In this document: positions 27,804 to 37,140 of the stretch, one piece after another
Layout: every line of letters begins with the position of its first letter
How positions within the stretch are numbered: the stretch's first letter is position 1
NCBI GenBank assembly: GCA_902625725.1
Contig: CACOCY010000006.1
Span: 1 to 64,000, forward strand
DNA length: 64,000 nucleotides
Source: an uncultured SAR116 cluster alpha proteobacterium
Lineage (GTDB): Bacteria; Pseudomonadota; Alphaproteobacteria; Puniceispirillales; Puniceispirillaceae
Reading direction: 5' to 3'
Notes under the pieces: generated by a model
Database searches by the model: none
What the model was told of the DNA's origin: nothing
Seen by the model: only the letters and a program-made list of their open reading frames with translations
Position numbers and translations under genes: made by a program

Positions 27804-30119
27804 TTATAATGGACCAAAATTTGGAGGAGAAATACGTCTATTAGATGCTTTCTGATAAGAGGAAGCAATTTTCAACAAACTATCTTCAGTGCCAGGTTCA
27901 GAACGAAAAACAAGAGAAAAAGGAAGCCCTGGAGCATTGATATTAGTAATCTTTCTGGACGCTTTTGATATATAACGTGTTTTGTCAGAATTTAAAACAA
28001 ATACTGGGTCATAAGTTGTAGTTACATATCCTGCTGGAACTAATATTTCGGACAATCCTGCATTAGGTCCGTATAGGCTTTCGGGACGTAAATTATGAAT
28101 AATATCATATTGGTGTGGCTGTCCAATTATCCCGGGTGCCCACGGGGTATGTAGTCGAACAAAAGCATCAAGCTTATTTTCATGCAAAACCATCATATCG
28201 ATGCGTCTGAGCAACTCACGTAGCATAATTCGTTCATTTACGCCCTGTCTTCCATCTAATGAGTTGCGAGGGTCACTTGTCTCTTCCCAATTCTTGAATG
28301 CGGCGCGTTGGTCATCTCCCCAAAATTTAGAGCGCTTATTTAATGCTTTCCAATTTTCGAGTGCCTCATGAAAACCAGCTGCTTTCCAATCATTTGCCCT
28401 ACGGAGTAAATACTGACTCATATGGAAACGAAAACTATTCGCTAATTTTTGCTCTTGAATAGACGCTATTGTTAGATTTTTGGGTGGTTCAATGTTTCCT
28501 TCAGATAATCCAACCATATAATCAATTGGGTCAAGCGAACCATTTCCAAACTCTTTTCCGGGAAAAAATTCTGTTGGTTTTATAGCATTAGCAAAGTCTG
28601 GAAAAAGCGGTTTTCCTGCGCTATCCAACCGAAATAGTATATCTGGCATGAATACAGGTAGAAGACGTGTCAGTGCTTTACGAAAATCAATATTCATAAC
28701 TTCCATTTCCTGATCTATATGCCATAGAGGGTCACTGGATTGCGCAATTGTTGCATCAAGTTTTTCAATAAGGATATGCTTTATTTCTTGTAGTGCCGCA
28801 TCAACGATTGGCTTTTCAGTTAAAGAGCCTTCAGGATACACTAGAGACTCCGAAATCAAACCGAGTCTCACTCCTGCAAGTGATAACTGACCGTTTTTAC
28901 CAGCAAGACTTTCAGTAAATTTTGTTTTAATTATCGAAGACCGAGGAACAGTAGTGTACGGGTCTCGCTCATCATAATAACCGTGTTCTGAGTCTTTCAA
29001 TGCATCAAGAATTTTAGCACAATCATCCAAAGATTTTCCGTGAACTCCGGTCCTGTCGCAGTAAATATCTGCCCCAATTGCGCCTCCATCAAATCCAATC
29101 ATGGCTTTGTGAGGTAATATAAGTGAAATAGCGTTATGGTTTGACGGTCCTCTGCACGAAGCTCTTGTCTCTTCACCTAGGCTTGCCATAACCATATTTG
29201 TACTTACAGATACTGCAGAACCAGAGCTCGAGCCGAGAGAGGCAGCTCTTGTCGTGTCGTATGGATTAGAGGGATTCCCGCCCCAAGTTGAACGTTGATA
29301 CCCCAACGTTGATGGAAGCACTACATCCGGGGAATTATTACCACCAGGGTCACCAGCTCTACCATTATACTCAGTATTTACTGCTTTAGCAAATATGATG
29401 GCGCCTTTATCACGTAACTGTTTTACTAGTAAATGGTCCCGTGCCGGGAAGTCGATGTCATAAGCAGCATCTGCACCACCCGTAGAACGCATATCGGAAG
29501 TATCAAATGGGTCTTTGAAAGAGAATGTGACGCCATACATCGGCATAGCGTTAAAGTCAGGGTTATTCCCATATTTAGCATCTAGTTCTGCTGCTCTCTC
29601 AAGAGCATCAGGCTGCTGTCTAAAGATTTCGCAAACAGCAGGCGCACCCTCTGGTAGTGGACCTTCTGATGGATGTTTATCAAATTCACCCCAACAGGTG
29701 ACCGATCTTTCTCCCCGGATATTAATAGTAGAAAGAGCATTTACTTGTCCAGCATTTGGAATTCCCACGATCATTCCAAATTGCTGATGTACATCCTGTT
29801 TTGATGCTGTTTTCTCCATTCTACCAAATTCGAGTTGTTTGCCCATGTAGTTTTTTCTATCAGGAAGTACGTCGTCCACTTTAACTGTTTTTGTTGGGAA
29901 CTTTATCTCATGTCCACCTCTCCTAATCCCAGGCACTTCACTAATATCTCCCCCATCCTCTGTAACTAGCATGCTGGAGACTCCATTGTATGCACGTACT
30001 CTGTCAATGTAGCTTTGAGTAACTTCCACTACAGATGTTTTGCCGGAAATTAAAGCATTATGTAGGTCCTCTATGGATGCTTCTACAACGTTAAAATTGT
30101 CGGTTAATTTTGGCATCAA
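27804..30119 (-). CDS. Large amidase-signature family protein
   Basis: This 771-residue protein belongs to the amidase-signature family, whose members hydrolyse amides with a Ser-cisSer-Lys triad, but it is far longer than the usual 450-520 residues. Likely triad members are K202 (F-S-F-K-D-P), a serine in G-S-S-S-G-S (297-299) and S321 in G-E-E-T-R-A-S-C-R. The last motif departs from the canonical T-G-G-S, so the oxyanion hole is altered. Extra sequence lies between residues 50 and 195 and at the C-terminal end. There is no signal peptide. It follows an ABC importer operon in the same direction after 83 bases and may act on the imported compound. Confidence 0.8.
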   Translation of the reverse strand: MMPKLTDNFNVVEASIEDLHNALISGKTSVVEVTQSYIDRVRAYNGVSSMLVTEDGGDISEVPGIRRGGHEIKFPTKTVKVDDVLPDRKNYMGKQLEFGRMEKTASKQDVHQQFGMIVGIPNAGQVNALSTINIRGERSVTCWGEFDKHPSEGPLPEGAPAVCEIFRQQPDALERAAELDAKYGNNPDFNAMPMYGVTFSFKDPFDTSDMRSTGGADAAYDIDFPARDHLLVKQLRDKGAIIFAKAVNTEYNGRAGDPGGNNSPDVVLPSTLGYQRSTWGGNPSNPYDTTRAASLGSSSGSAVSVSTNMVMASLGEETRASCRGPSNHNAISLILPHKAMIGFDGGAIGADIYCDRTGVHGKSLDDCAKILDALKDSEHGYYDERDPYTTVPRSSIIKTKFTESLAGKNGQLSLAGVRLGLISESLVYPEGSLTEKPIVDAALQEIKHILIEKLDATIAQSSDPLWHIDQEMEVMNIDFRKALTRLLPVFMPDILFRLDSAGKPLFPDFANAIKPTEFFPGKEFGNGSLDPIDYMVGLSEGNIEPPKNLTIASIQEQKLANSFRFHMSQYLLRRANDWKAAGFHEALENWKALNKRSKFWGDDQRAAFKNWEETSDPRNSLDGRQGVNERIMLRELLRRIDMMVLHENKLDAFVRLHTPWAPGIIGQPHQYDIIHNLRPESLYGPNAGLSEILVPAGYVTTTYDPVFVLNSDKTRYISKASRKITNINAPGLPFSLVFRSEPGTEDSLLKIASSYQKASNRRISPPNFGPL

Positions 30120-30202
30120 ATTCCTAACTTGAGGTTACTAAAAGGCTGAGGAGCCGCTGCATAAACTACATTTTATTACTTTCATAGATCTAATTTTTAC
30201 AC

Positions 30203-31267
30203 TTACTTTAGTCTTTTGCCGTCTAGGTCGAAGATAAATACATCTTTTGACTCAACACTCACTGATACAGAAATATTATCGTTTATTTCTTCAGCAGACT
30301 CGCTTGTTATCAAGGATACGAATTTCTCGTCTGTCCTTGCATCAAGGTATATTAACTTTTCTCTTCCGAGAGGTTCAATGACTTGGATTTGGTGGGCATC
30401 TTTTCCGCTCGATTTCTTAATCTGAGTTTTTTCAGGGCGGACACCAATTGTAACTTCCCCAGGCAAACCTTTTGCTTCATCCTTATTTAACTTAACCGAA
30501 AAATATTTCGTTTTTATTGTGCTACCACTAGTTTCGCCTTTACAAAAGTTCATGGAGGGAGACCCAAAAAAGTCAGCAACAAAAAAGTTTTTTGGATTGT
30601 TATAAATCTCGTCTGGAGTGCCAATTTGCTCGATATCTCCCTTATTCATAATCACAATTTTGTCTGCTAGAGTCATAGCCTCTTCTTGGTCATGAGTAAC
30701 ATATATAAATGTTTTACCGAGTTCTTTATGGATTCGTCCACATTCCGCCCTTAATTCTCTGCGTAATTTGGCATCTAAACTAGATAATGGTTCATCTAAT
30801 AAAAATATTTGAGGCTCTGTCACTAACGTTCTAGCAAGCGCTATTCGTTGCGATTCTCCACCAGAACACTGAAAAGGCATTTTTTTCAGGAGGTGTCCAA
30901 TTTGAACTAGTTCAGCCACTTCTCCAACTTTAGCTTCCATCTCATTATTTGAGACTTTTTTCATTCTGAGCCCAAACTTGATGTTGTCCTCAACAGTTTT
31001 ATTCGGAAATAAGGCGTGATTTTGAAATACCATTCCAATGCCTCTTTTGCCGGGTTCAATATCATTTACAACATTATCACCTATTAGAATTTCTCCTTCG
31101 GTAGGGTCTTCAAATCCAGCAAGCATACGTAAAGTAGTGGTTTTACCGCATCCAGAAGGCCCAACCAGTACGACGAATTGTCCGTCATCAATATCAAAAT
31201 TGATGTTTTTTACAGCATCTACAATTCCAAAAGATTTCTTTAGTGATTTTATTTGAATATGGCTCAT
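30203..31267 (-). CDS. ABC transporter ATPase, MalK/UgpC/PotA type
   Basis: This 354-residue ATPase energises the importer encoded upstream. It has Walker A G-P-S-G-C-G-K-T-T (about 37-45), Q-loop F-Q-N-H-A-L-F-P, signature C-S-G-G-E-S-Q-R (first position C instead of L) and Walker B I-F-L-L-D-E-P-L-S-S-L-D. A C-terminal TOBE/OB domain from about 240 contains G-V-R-P-E-K, as in sugar and polyamine importers. It starts 13 bases after the preceding permease gene. Confidence 0.88.
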   Translation of the reverse strand: MSHIQIKSLKKSFGIVDAVKNINFDIDDGQFVVLVGPSGCGKTTTLRMLAGFEDPTEGEILIGDNVVNDIEPGKRGIGMVFQNHALFPNKTVEDNIKFGLRMKKVSNNEMEAKVGEVAELVQIGHLLKKMPFQCSGGESQRIALARTLVTEPQIFLLDEPLSSLDAKLRRELRAECGRIHKELGKTFIYVTHDQEEAMTLADKIVIMNKGDIEQIGTPDEIYNNPKNFFVADFFGSPSMNFCKGETSGSTIKTKYFSVKLNKDEAKGLPGEVTIGVRPEKTQIKKSSGKDAHQIQVIEPLGREKLIYLDARTDEKFVSLITSESAEEINDNISVSVSVESKDVFIFDLDGKRLK

Positions 31268-31280
31268 TTATAATCCCAAC

Positions 31281-32156
31281 TTATTTTCTAATCATTCCAA
31301 AACTAAATCCGCGTGCCAGATGCTTACGTATAGTGATGCCAACTATAATGAGTGGAATAGTAATTCCCACTGATAATGCTGCTTGTCGGCCATAGACACG
31401 ACCTTCTGATGAACCCTCATATTTTGCAAGTTCTACAGGCAGTGTCACAGCATCAGTTTTTGAGAGTATGAATGCTACCAAGTATTCTGACCACGTAAGT
31501 ATCAAAATGAAAAGAAACGTTGCAAGGAGCCCTGATCGTATCACGGGGAATACGACTTCAGTAATGATAGTCCATCTATTCGCCCCCATTATTTCCGCGG
31601 CTTGTTCAAGTTCTATTGGCACCTCATCAATAAAACTTTTTGTCATCCAAACCGCATAAGGTAGGGTTGTTATAAAATATATTGCGATTAGGCCAGTTAA
31701 CGAGTCAATTAGACCTATTGTTGTATAATAAAGAGAAAGAGGACCAACAAGAACAATCGGAGGAACCATTCTCAGCATAAGCAATTGGAACATTCGTGTT
31801 TCTGACAAAACTTTGTATCTAGAGACGCCATAGGCAATAAAAGCGCCAAATGATACGGATAAAAAGGTGGAAATAAAAGAAATTATTGTTGAGTTGCGAA
31901 GTGCTGTAAAAGGCTTTTGAACAGATTGAGCATACTGTGTTTCCGTATGTTCCATAGCACCACCCCAAACATTATTATAATTACTCATAGTAGGTTCTTC
32001 AGACCAGTATACAGGTGGCCAAGCAAGCCAATCTTTATCTGGTTTGAATGAGGTTGCCACAATCCAGAATAACGGAAACAACACAATCAATAACCAGATA
32101 GTAAGAAGTGTATACCGAATTACATTATCTAAATTTTGTTTCTGAGTTTTAGTCAT
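31281..32156 (-). CDS. ABC transporter permease, MalG/CUT1 type
   Basis: This 291-residue inner-membrane protein has the MalG-type pattern: first helix with L-F-P-L-F-W-I-V-A-T-S-F-K-P, a periplasmic loop, and the EAA motif E-L-E-Q-A-A-E-I-M-G-A-N-R-W near residue 182. It ends in a terminal R-G-F-S-F-G-M-I-R-K, which resembles the usual R-G-L-T-x-G-A-V-K-G tail. It is separated from the upstream permease gene by two bases and pairs with it as a heterodimer. Confidence 0.87.
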   Translation of the reverse strand: MTKTQKQNLDNVIRYTLLTIWLLIVLFPLFWIVATSFKPDKDWLAWPPVYWSEEPTMSNYNNVWGGAMEHTETQYAQSVQKPFTALRNSTIISFISTFLSVSFGAFIAYGVSRYKVLSETRMFQLLMLRMVPPIVLVGPLSLYYTTIGLIDSLTGLIAIYFITTLPYAVWMTKSFIDEVPIELEQAAEIMGANRWTIITEVVFPVIRSGLLATFLFILILTWSEYLVAFILSKTDAVTLPVELAKYEGSSEGRVYGRQAALSVGITIPLIIVGITIRKHLARGFSFGMIRK

Positions 32157-32158
32157 GT

Positions 32159-33079
32159 TTAACTTGCCTGAGCTTGCGTTATTCTCTTGTTTTCTTTTTG
32201 TAAAATTTTAATTGCAGCCAATATTATTACCACCATCATCATCATCACGATGTAGCTCATAGCCGCTGCCTTAGACCAATCGAAGTAATACCAAGTGTTT
32301 AGATAAATAAGAACGGGTATTGTTTCTGTTGCGGTTCCTGGACCACCCTGAAAAATTGCCCACGTTTTTGGGAACTCTGCCATCGCCTCTAGGAAGCGAA
32401 GCACAAGAGCTAATACAATTATTGGACGGAGAAGAGGTAGCTGTATTTCATAGAAAATTTTAAAACGAGACGCTCCAAGTATTTGAGCCGCTTCTACGGG
32501 CTCTTTTGGCAGAGATGCAAGACCAGCCATCATTATTATAAAACTAAAGGGCGCCCAATTCCAAACTTCCATCAAAACAACGGTAAATAATGCAATATCA
32601 GGATTAGTTATCCACATTATTAACATATCCCTACCCACTATGGACGAGAGAATACCGTTTAAGGGACCTTTTTGATAAAGAATCATTTCAGCTGTGTAAG
32701 CAATTACGATCGGCACAGTAAGCATTGGGATTATAAAAATTATATAGTAAAACCATTGTAGTCGAAAATTTTTATACATTAGCAACGCAAGGCCAAAACC
32801 AATTACGAAACATCCAATGGTAGAAGCAAGAGCAAAACCTAGCGATCTAACAATAGCTATATGAAATCTACTATCACTGACAACGTCTGAAAAAATGTCT
32901 AAAGCATACCACTCTGACGCCCACCAGCCTTCGCTATAAATCGAATAGTAATTGAACGAGAGGTATAATTGTAGTATCAGCGCAGGTCCCAAAATAAGCA
33001 TAATTGAAGCTATTAAGGGAAATAAAACCATTTTTTTGTAACGCTTCGTGCGTTGAAGCATAATTTCGGACCGTGCCAT
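32159..33079 (-). CDS. ABC transporter permease, MalF/UgpA type
   Basis: This inner-membrane protein of about 306 residues has six hydrophobic segments and the EAA motif P-V-E-A-A-Q-I-L-G-A-S-R-F near residue 210. The frame can be read from a TTG at 33121, but that start lies inside the intergenic hairpin. The ATG at 33079 has a GAGAG about six bases before it, leaves the hairpin non-coding and gives a normal short cytoplasmic N-terminus, so it is chosen. It is the first permease after the binding-protein gene. Confidence 0.83.
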   Translation of the reverse strand: MARSEIMLQRTKRYKKMVLFPLIASIMLILGPALILQLYLSFNYYSIYSEGWWASEWYALDIFSDVVSDSRFHIAIVRSLGFALASTIGCFVIGFGLALLMYKNFRLQWFYYIIFIIPMLTVPIVIAYTAEMILYQKGPLNGILSSIVGRDMLIMWITNPDIALFTVVLMEVWNWAPFSFIIMMAGLASLPKEPVEAAQILGASRFKIFYEIQLPLLRPIIVLALVLRFLEAMAEFPKTWAIFQGGPGTATETIPVLIYLNTWYYFDWSKAAAMSYIVMMMMVVIILAAIKILQKENKRITQAQAS

Positions 33080-33109
33080 TGAGTACTCTCGTAATTTTTG
33101 TGGAAAAAC

Positions 33110-33134
33110 CACCTGGCTCAATTTGAGCCAGGTG
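33110..33134 (-). terminator. Intra-operon hairpin after the Tat-exported binding-protein gene
   Basis: An 11-base perfect stem (33110-33120 with 33124-33134) with a three-base loop lies just after the binding-protein stop. On the minus strand it is followed by GTTTTT. It should partly terminate transcription or protect the upstream message, favouring binding protein over permeases, like the hairpin at 12278-12313. Confidence 0.7.
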
Positions 33135-33145
33135 AAATTAAGTAT

Positions 33146-34603
33146 TTAAGCTGGTGCGTCAATCTTTGGCATCACCATTTTATAACTTTCAAGCTCAGCT
33201 TTAAGCTTTCGCTTACCAGTTTTCTTAACAATGCCGCCGAATTCCTCCTGAGTTTTCTTTATACCCTCAGAGACTGAAATTGACCCAACGTACGCCTCTG
33301 ATAAGTTCTTATTAAGGATATCAGTGAACTCCATATAACCAGTCAAATAGATTGGAGGAGCAGCAACTTGCAAGCATTGCTGAATTCCTTCCAAACCACC
33401 CTTAGTATAGGTCTTGGCAACTTTTTCACTTGTCATATGTGATTTTGCCCAAGGATCATGGAACGTATTAGCAGGGTCAGCAACAATAGCCTCGCTTTCT
33501 TGCTCAGTTGTAAGCCACATGGCCAAATAAGCAGCTAGTGCTTTTCTTGGACTATGCTTATTTACAAGCAGCGCTCCCAATGGGTCTGAAATAGACCTGT
33601 AAATACGCTTTCCGCTAAAGTCTGAACCTGGAACAAGACCATACTTCCATTGTCCGACAGTCTTCGATTTTTCAGGGTTTTCGTTCAATGCAACGATACC
33701 ATCCCAATACTGTCCTGAGAAGACTTTACCTCCGGTCATTCTTGGAATCATTTGTGGAGTTCCCCAGCCAGGAGCCTCAGGATGAGAAACGTCTTTGTAT
33801 TTCATGTAAGTTTCCCAAGCGTATACTGCCTCGTCGGAATCCATTGTTGGGTTCATGTCGTCATCAAATGTAAAACCGCCGGCACTATATAGCTGCATAA
33901 ACCACCAAGTCGCACCGTTAGCACGATTCCTTAAATTCATTGAGCCGTAATAGTCGTCTGCTGTTGCTTTTGATGGTGGTGCAAAAAATTTCATCCATTC
34001 AATTTCTTCTTCCCAAGTACCAGGCCAAGTTGGACTTTTCCCAAACTTATCCTCATAAGCTGCAGCATTTTTTTCAACTGTTGCCCAATGAATGAATTGA
34101 GTGTGTACATTTCCATCTGTTGGCATTCCATAAGTAGCGCCTTTATATTTCATGAACGTATCGAATGTACCAACTGCATTATAGTCAAAACCAACTTCAT
34201 CCATATATGAGTCTAATTCTTCAAGCATTCCGATCGATGCAAGTGTTGGAATCATGTTTGAATTAATGTGAAACAAGTCAAATTCAGGTGATTTTGCTAC
34301 GCCTTCGGCAACTACTGCAGGTGGTGCTACAAAAATCGATATATCCTTAATATCTTTGAAATTTGTGCCTGTTTCTGCTGCAAATTTCTCGCATGAAGCT
34401 TTCATAGGAGCATAATAGAGTGCCCAAATAATGCCCTTAAGATCAGCTGTTCCAGCACTTTTTGCTGCTTCAATAATTTTCTTGTTAACTGCACTATGTC
34501 CTCCAGCTGTTGCCATTTTTGGCAAAGCCATAAGGGCAGTAGTGGAAATCGCAGTGTTCATAAAATCTCTACGAGACAATAATTGTCCTAGTTTTAATCG
34601 CAT
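33146..34603 (-). CDS. ABC transporter substrate-binding protein with Tat signal (CUT1/sugar type)
   Basis: This protein of about 485 residues is the periplasmic receptor of the importer. The signal peptide has the twin-arginine motif S-R-R-D-F-M-N-T followed by a hydrophobic stretch and A-T-A-G, so it is exported folded by the Tat system. The rest fits family 1 (extracellular sugar-binding) proteins. The frame opens at 34627, but the ATG at 34603 directly follows a GGGAGGG Shine-Dalgarno and is preferred. Ligand is unknown; a downstream amidase and nearby amide-hydrolase genes make a nitrogen-containing compound conceivable. Confidence 0.87.
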   Translation of the reverse strand: MRLKLGQLLSRRDFMNTAISTTALMALPKMATAGGHSAVNKKIIEAAKSAGTADLKGIIWALYYAPMKASCEKFAAETGTNFKDIKDISIFVAPPAVVAEGVAKSPEFDLFHINSNMIPTLASIGMLEELDSYMDEVGFDYNAVGTFDTFMKYKGATYGMPTDGNVHTQFIHWATVEKNAAAYEDKFGKSPTWPGTWEEEIEWMKFFAPPSKATADDYYGSMNLRNRANGATWWFMQLYSAGGFTFDDDMNPTMDSDEAVYAWETYMKYKDVSHPEAPGWGTPQMIPRMTGGKVFSGQYWDGIVALNENPEKSKTVGQWKYGLVPGSDFSGKRIYRSISDPLGALLVNKHSPRKALAAYLAMWLTTEQESEAIVADPANTFHDPWAKSHMTSEKVAKTYTKGGLEGIQQCLQVAAPPIYLTGYMEFTDILNKNLSEAYVGSISVSEGIKKTQEEFGGIVKKTGKRKLKAELESYKMVMPKIDAPA

Positions 34604-34838
34604 CTTTTCCCTCCCGTAAATTTGCAATACTAGTTTTTTTGTGTCGAATAATTTAGATAGATTTTTGTGTTGGTATTTACTTATCTAAATTTATCGATAA
34701 TCTTATTGATGATGAAACGCAAAAATTCTATTGTCAACAGTTTGTAAAAATAGAATTCATACTTTGAAAAAAATTATTTTTTCACAAATTTACATAGCTT
34801 ACCTAATTTGACGTTGTAGGCACTTTTGGGAGGAATAT

Positions 34839-36596
34839 ATGGACGACGTAACAGGTTTTAAATCTGAGATAAGAGACGGTATGATTATTGATTGGGATGT
34901 ACCCATTAAAATGGATGATGGTTTAGTTTTACGCGCCGATGTGTACAGACCCATTCAGGAGGGGCGCTATCCAGTCATACTTTCATATGGGCCGTATGGA
35001 AAATATCTTCATTTTGAAGACGGTTATGAGACTTGCTGGAATATAATGTGCAAGAATCAACCGGATGTGCCGGCTGGTTCTACTAATAAATATCAAAACT
35101 GGGAAGTTGTGGACCCAGAGAAGTGGGTTCCAGATGGATATTCCGTTGTTAGGGTTGACTCTAGAGGTTGTGGACGCTCTCCAGGGTATATAGATTTGTG
35201 GTCACTGCGTGAAGCTCAAGACCAAGGTTTATGCGTTACTTGGGCTTCTAAACAGAGTTGGAGCAATGGGAAAGTCGGGATAAATGGTATTTCATATTAT
35301 GCTATGAACCAGTATCAAACAGCTGCTCTTCAACCTGAGGGACTAGAAGCCATTTGTGCTTGGGAAGGAGCCGCAGATTTTTACAGAGATATGTCTCATC
35401 ATGGAGGTATATTGTGTCTTTTTGGAAAAAATTGGTACGATATGCAAGTAAAATCTGTTCAATATGGGGTTGGAGAAAATGGATATCAAAGTCGTATGAA
35501 TGGAGACTGGGTTTCTGGTCCAGAAACTCTTACTTCAGAGGAGTTGGGCTCAAATAGATGCGATTTTGACAAGGACCTATATGAAAATGACCTTGTAAAT
35601 ACGGAATATTTTCAAAGTAGAAACCCTGATTGGAGTAAAGTGGAAGTCCCCATGCTTACATGCTCAAATTGGGGAGGACAAGGTCTTCATCCTAGAGGAA
35701 ATTTTGAGGCATATACACAATCAGCCTCGAAAAATAAATGGTTAGAGGTTCATGGAAAAGAACATTGGACGGAATTCTATACGGATTACGGAGTGGAAAT
35801 CCAAAAATTGTTTTTCGGATATTTCCTTAAAGGCGAGGACAATGGTTGGGATCAAAGACCAAAAGTTCAATTACAAGTGCGTCACCCGGGAGAAAAATTT
35901 GTAGAGCGCTTTGAACAGGATTGGCCCTTGCCAAGCACTGCATGGACAAAATTTTATCTCAATTATCACCATATGTCGCTTGATGTTTCAAATCCTGATG
36001 CTGATCAGACAGTGTCTTATGATCCCATGGGTGATGGCGTAACCTTAACTACAACTCCTTTGGATGAGGACATGGAAATAACTGGTCCAATGGCAGCAAA
36101 ACTCTTTGTTTCTTCAGAATCAACTGACGCTGATTTATTTCTAGTAGTGAGAGCTTTTTATCCAGACTTTAAAGAGGTGGTTTTTAAGGGTGCACTTGAC
36201 CCACATACCCCTATTGCACAGGGTTGGCTTCGCGCGTCTCATCGTAAATTAGATATGGCATTAACCCGTCCTGACCGGCCTTATCACACTCACGATGAAA
36301 AACAGCCATTAACGCCAGGCCAGATATATGAGCTAGATATTGAAATATGGCCGAGCTGTATATCTTTGCCAAAAGGGTTTCGAATTGCACTTTCAATAAG
36401 GGGTCGAGATTATGTATATCCTGGCGGGGCAGACAGTGGTTTATCTAATATGAAAAATAAATTCACAGGGGTAGGACCATTTCTCCATGATGATCCTAGA
36501 GATAGACCACTAGAAATTTATGGTAAAACGGTCACCCTTCATAATTCACCGTCACAACAAAGTTATTTGTTACTGCCGGTAATCCCAAAAAAATAG
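34839..36596 (+). CDS. CocE/NonD-family serine hydrolase (peptidase S15-like)
   Basis: This 585-residue alpha/beta hydrolase has the CocE layout. The catalytic domain starts M-D-D-G-L-V-L-R-A-D-V-Y-R-P, with R-V-D-S-R-G-C-G-R-S and the nucleophile S152 in N-G-I-S-Y. A helical insertion follows, then a C-terminal jelly-roll beginning near residue 350. Relatives cleave cocaine esters, glutaryl-cephalosporin amides or X-Pro peptides. No signal peptide is seen. GGGAGG stands before the ATG. It diverges from the ABC importer operon, sharing 235 bases of promoter region, and is followed by a terminator. Confidence 0.87.
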   Translation: MDDVTGFKSEIRDGMIIDWDVPIKMDDGLVLRADVYRPIQEGRYPVILSYGPYGKYLHFEDGYETCWNIMCKNQPDVPAGSTNKYQNWEVVDPEKWVPDGYSVVRVDSRGCGRSPGYIDLWSLREAQDQGLCVTWASKQSWSNGKVGINGISYYAMNQYQTAALQPEGLEAICAWEGAADFYRDMSHHGGILCLFGKNWYDMQVKSVQYGVGENGYQSRMNGDWVSGPETLTSEELGSNRCDFDKDLYENDLVNTEYFQSRNPDWSKVEVPMLTCSNWGGQGLHPRGNFEAYTQSASKNKWLEVHGKEHWTEFYTDYGVEIQKLFFGYFLKGEDNGWDQRPKVQLQVRHPGEKFVERFEQDWPLPSTAWTKFYLNYHHMSLDVSNPDADQTVSYDPMGDGVTLTTTPLDEDMEITGPMAAKLFVSSESTDADLFLVVRAFYPDFKEVVFKGALDPHTPIAQGWLRASHRKLDMALTRPDRPYHTHDEKQPLTPGQIYELDIEIWPSCISLPKGFRIALSIRGRDYVYPGGADSGLSNMKNKFTGVGPFLHDDPRDRPLEIYGKTVTLHNSPSQQSYLLLPVIPKK

Positions 36597-36618
36597 ACCA
36601 ATATAAAGATTTTGGTTG

Positions 36619-36663
36619 ACCGGTGTTACAGCAAAGCTTTTTGATTGTTGCACCGGTTTTTTT
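36619..36663 (+). terminator. Rho-independent terminator after the CocE-type gene
   Basis: The outer stem pairs 36619-36625 with 36651-36657 (seven bases). After a three-base bulge, an inner stem pairs 36629-36634 with 36645-36650. A run of seven T starts at 36657. This separates the hydrolase from the following cupin gene. Confidence 0.75.
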
Positions 36664-36682
36664 AATATGAAAGGGTAATGTA

Positions 36683-37072
36683 GTGGAAAAATATAATTTC
36701 GATCAAGAAAAAGAATTTGATCCCATAAAACATGTCGAAAAAAAATTAGGTCTTTTTGGAGAAGGTGATGTATCCATCGCCTGTTGGGAGCCCGGACAGG
36801 TAAGTCCAAATCATTGTCACCCAGAAGCAACAGAAATATATTTTTGTTTTGAAGGTGGCGGCGTTATGCGAACATTAGACGAGGAAATCGAAGTAGTCAA
36901 AGGCGGGCTTGTTGTTCATCCGCGTGGGGAGCTTCATGAATATACAAACGGACCTGAAAGGACTATATTGTTTAGGGTTCGTTATGGTGACTCTATGACT
37001 ACAAGAACAAAAAACTGGCCAACTAATCCAGTGTGGAAGCCAACTGAAATAGATATAGAATATTTTGCATAA
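36683..37072 (+). CDS. Cupin-domain protein
   Basis: This 129-residue single-domain cupin has motif 1 H44-x-H46-x4-E51 (N-H-C-H-P-E-A-T-E) and motif 2 with H85 (P-R-G-E-L-H-E-Y), so a metal site of three histidines and a glutamate is complete. Such small cupins are dioxygenases, isomerases or ligand sensors; the reaction cannot be assigned. Translation starts at GTG with AAGGG seven bases before it. It is followed after 68 bases by an alpha/beta hydrolase. Confidence 0.8.
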   Translation: MEKYNFDQEKEFDPIKHVEKKLGLFGEGDVSIACWEPGQVSPNHCHPEATEIYFCFEGGGVMRTLDEEIEVVKGGLVVHPRGELHEYTNGPERTILFRVRYGDSMTTRTKNWPTNPVWKPTEIDIEYFA

Positions 37073-37140
37073 ACGTCACACAGCTGGGTGAACTATTATC
37101 CGAAAAAATGATGGAATCCTTATTAATATAGGAAGGCTTT

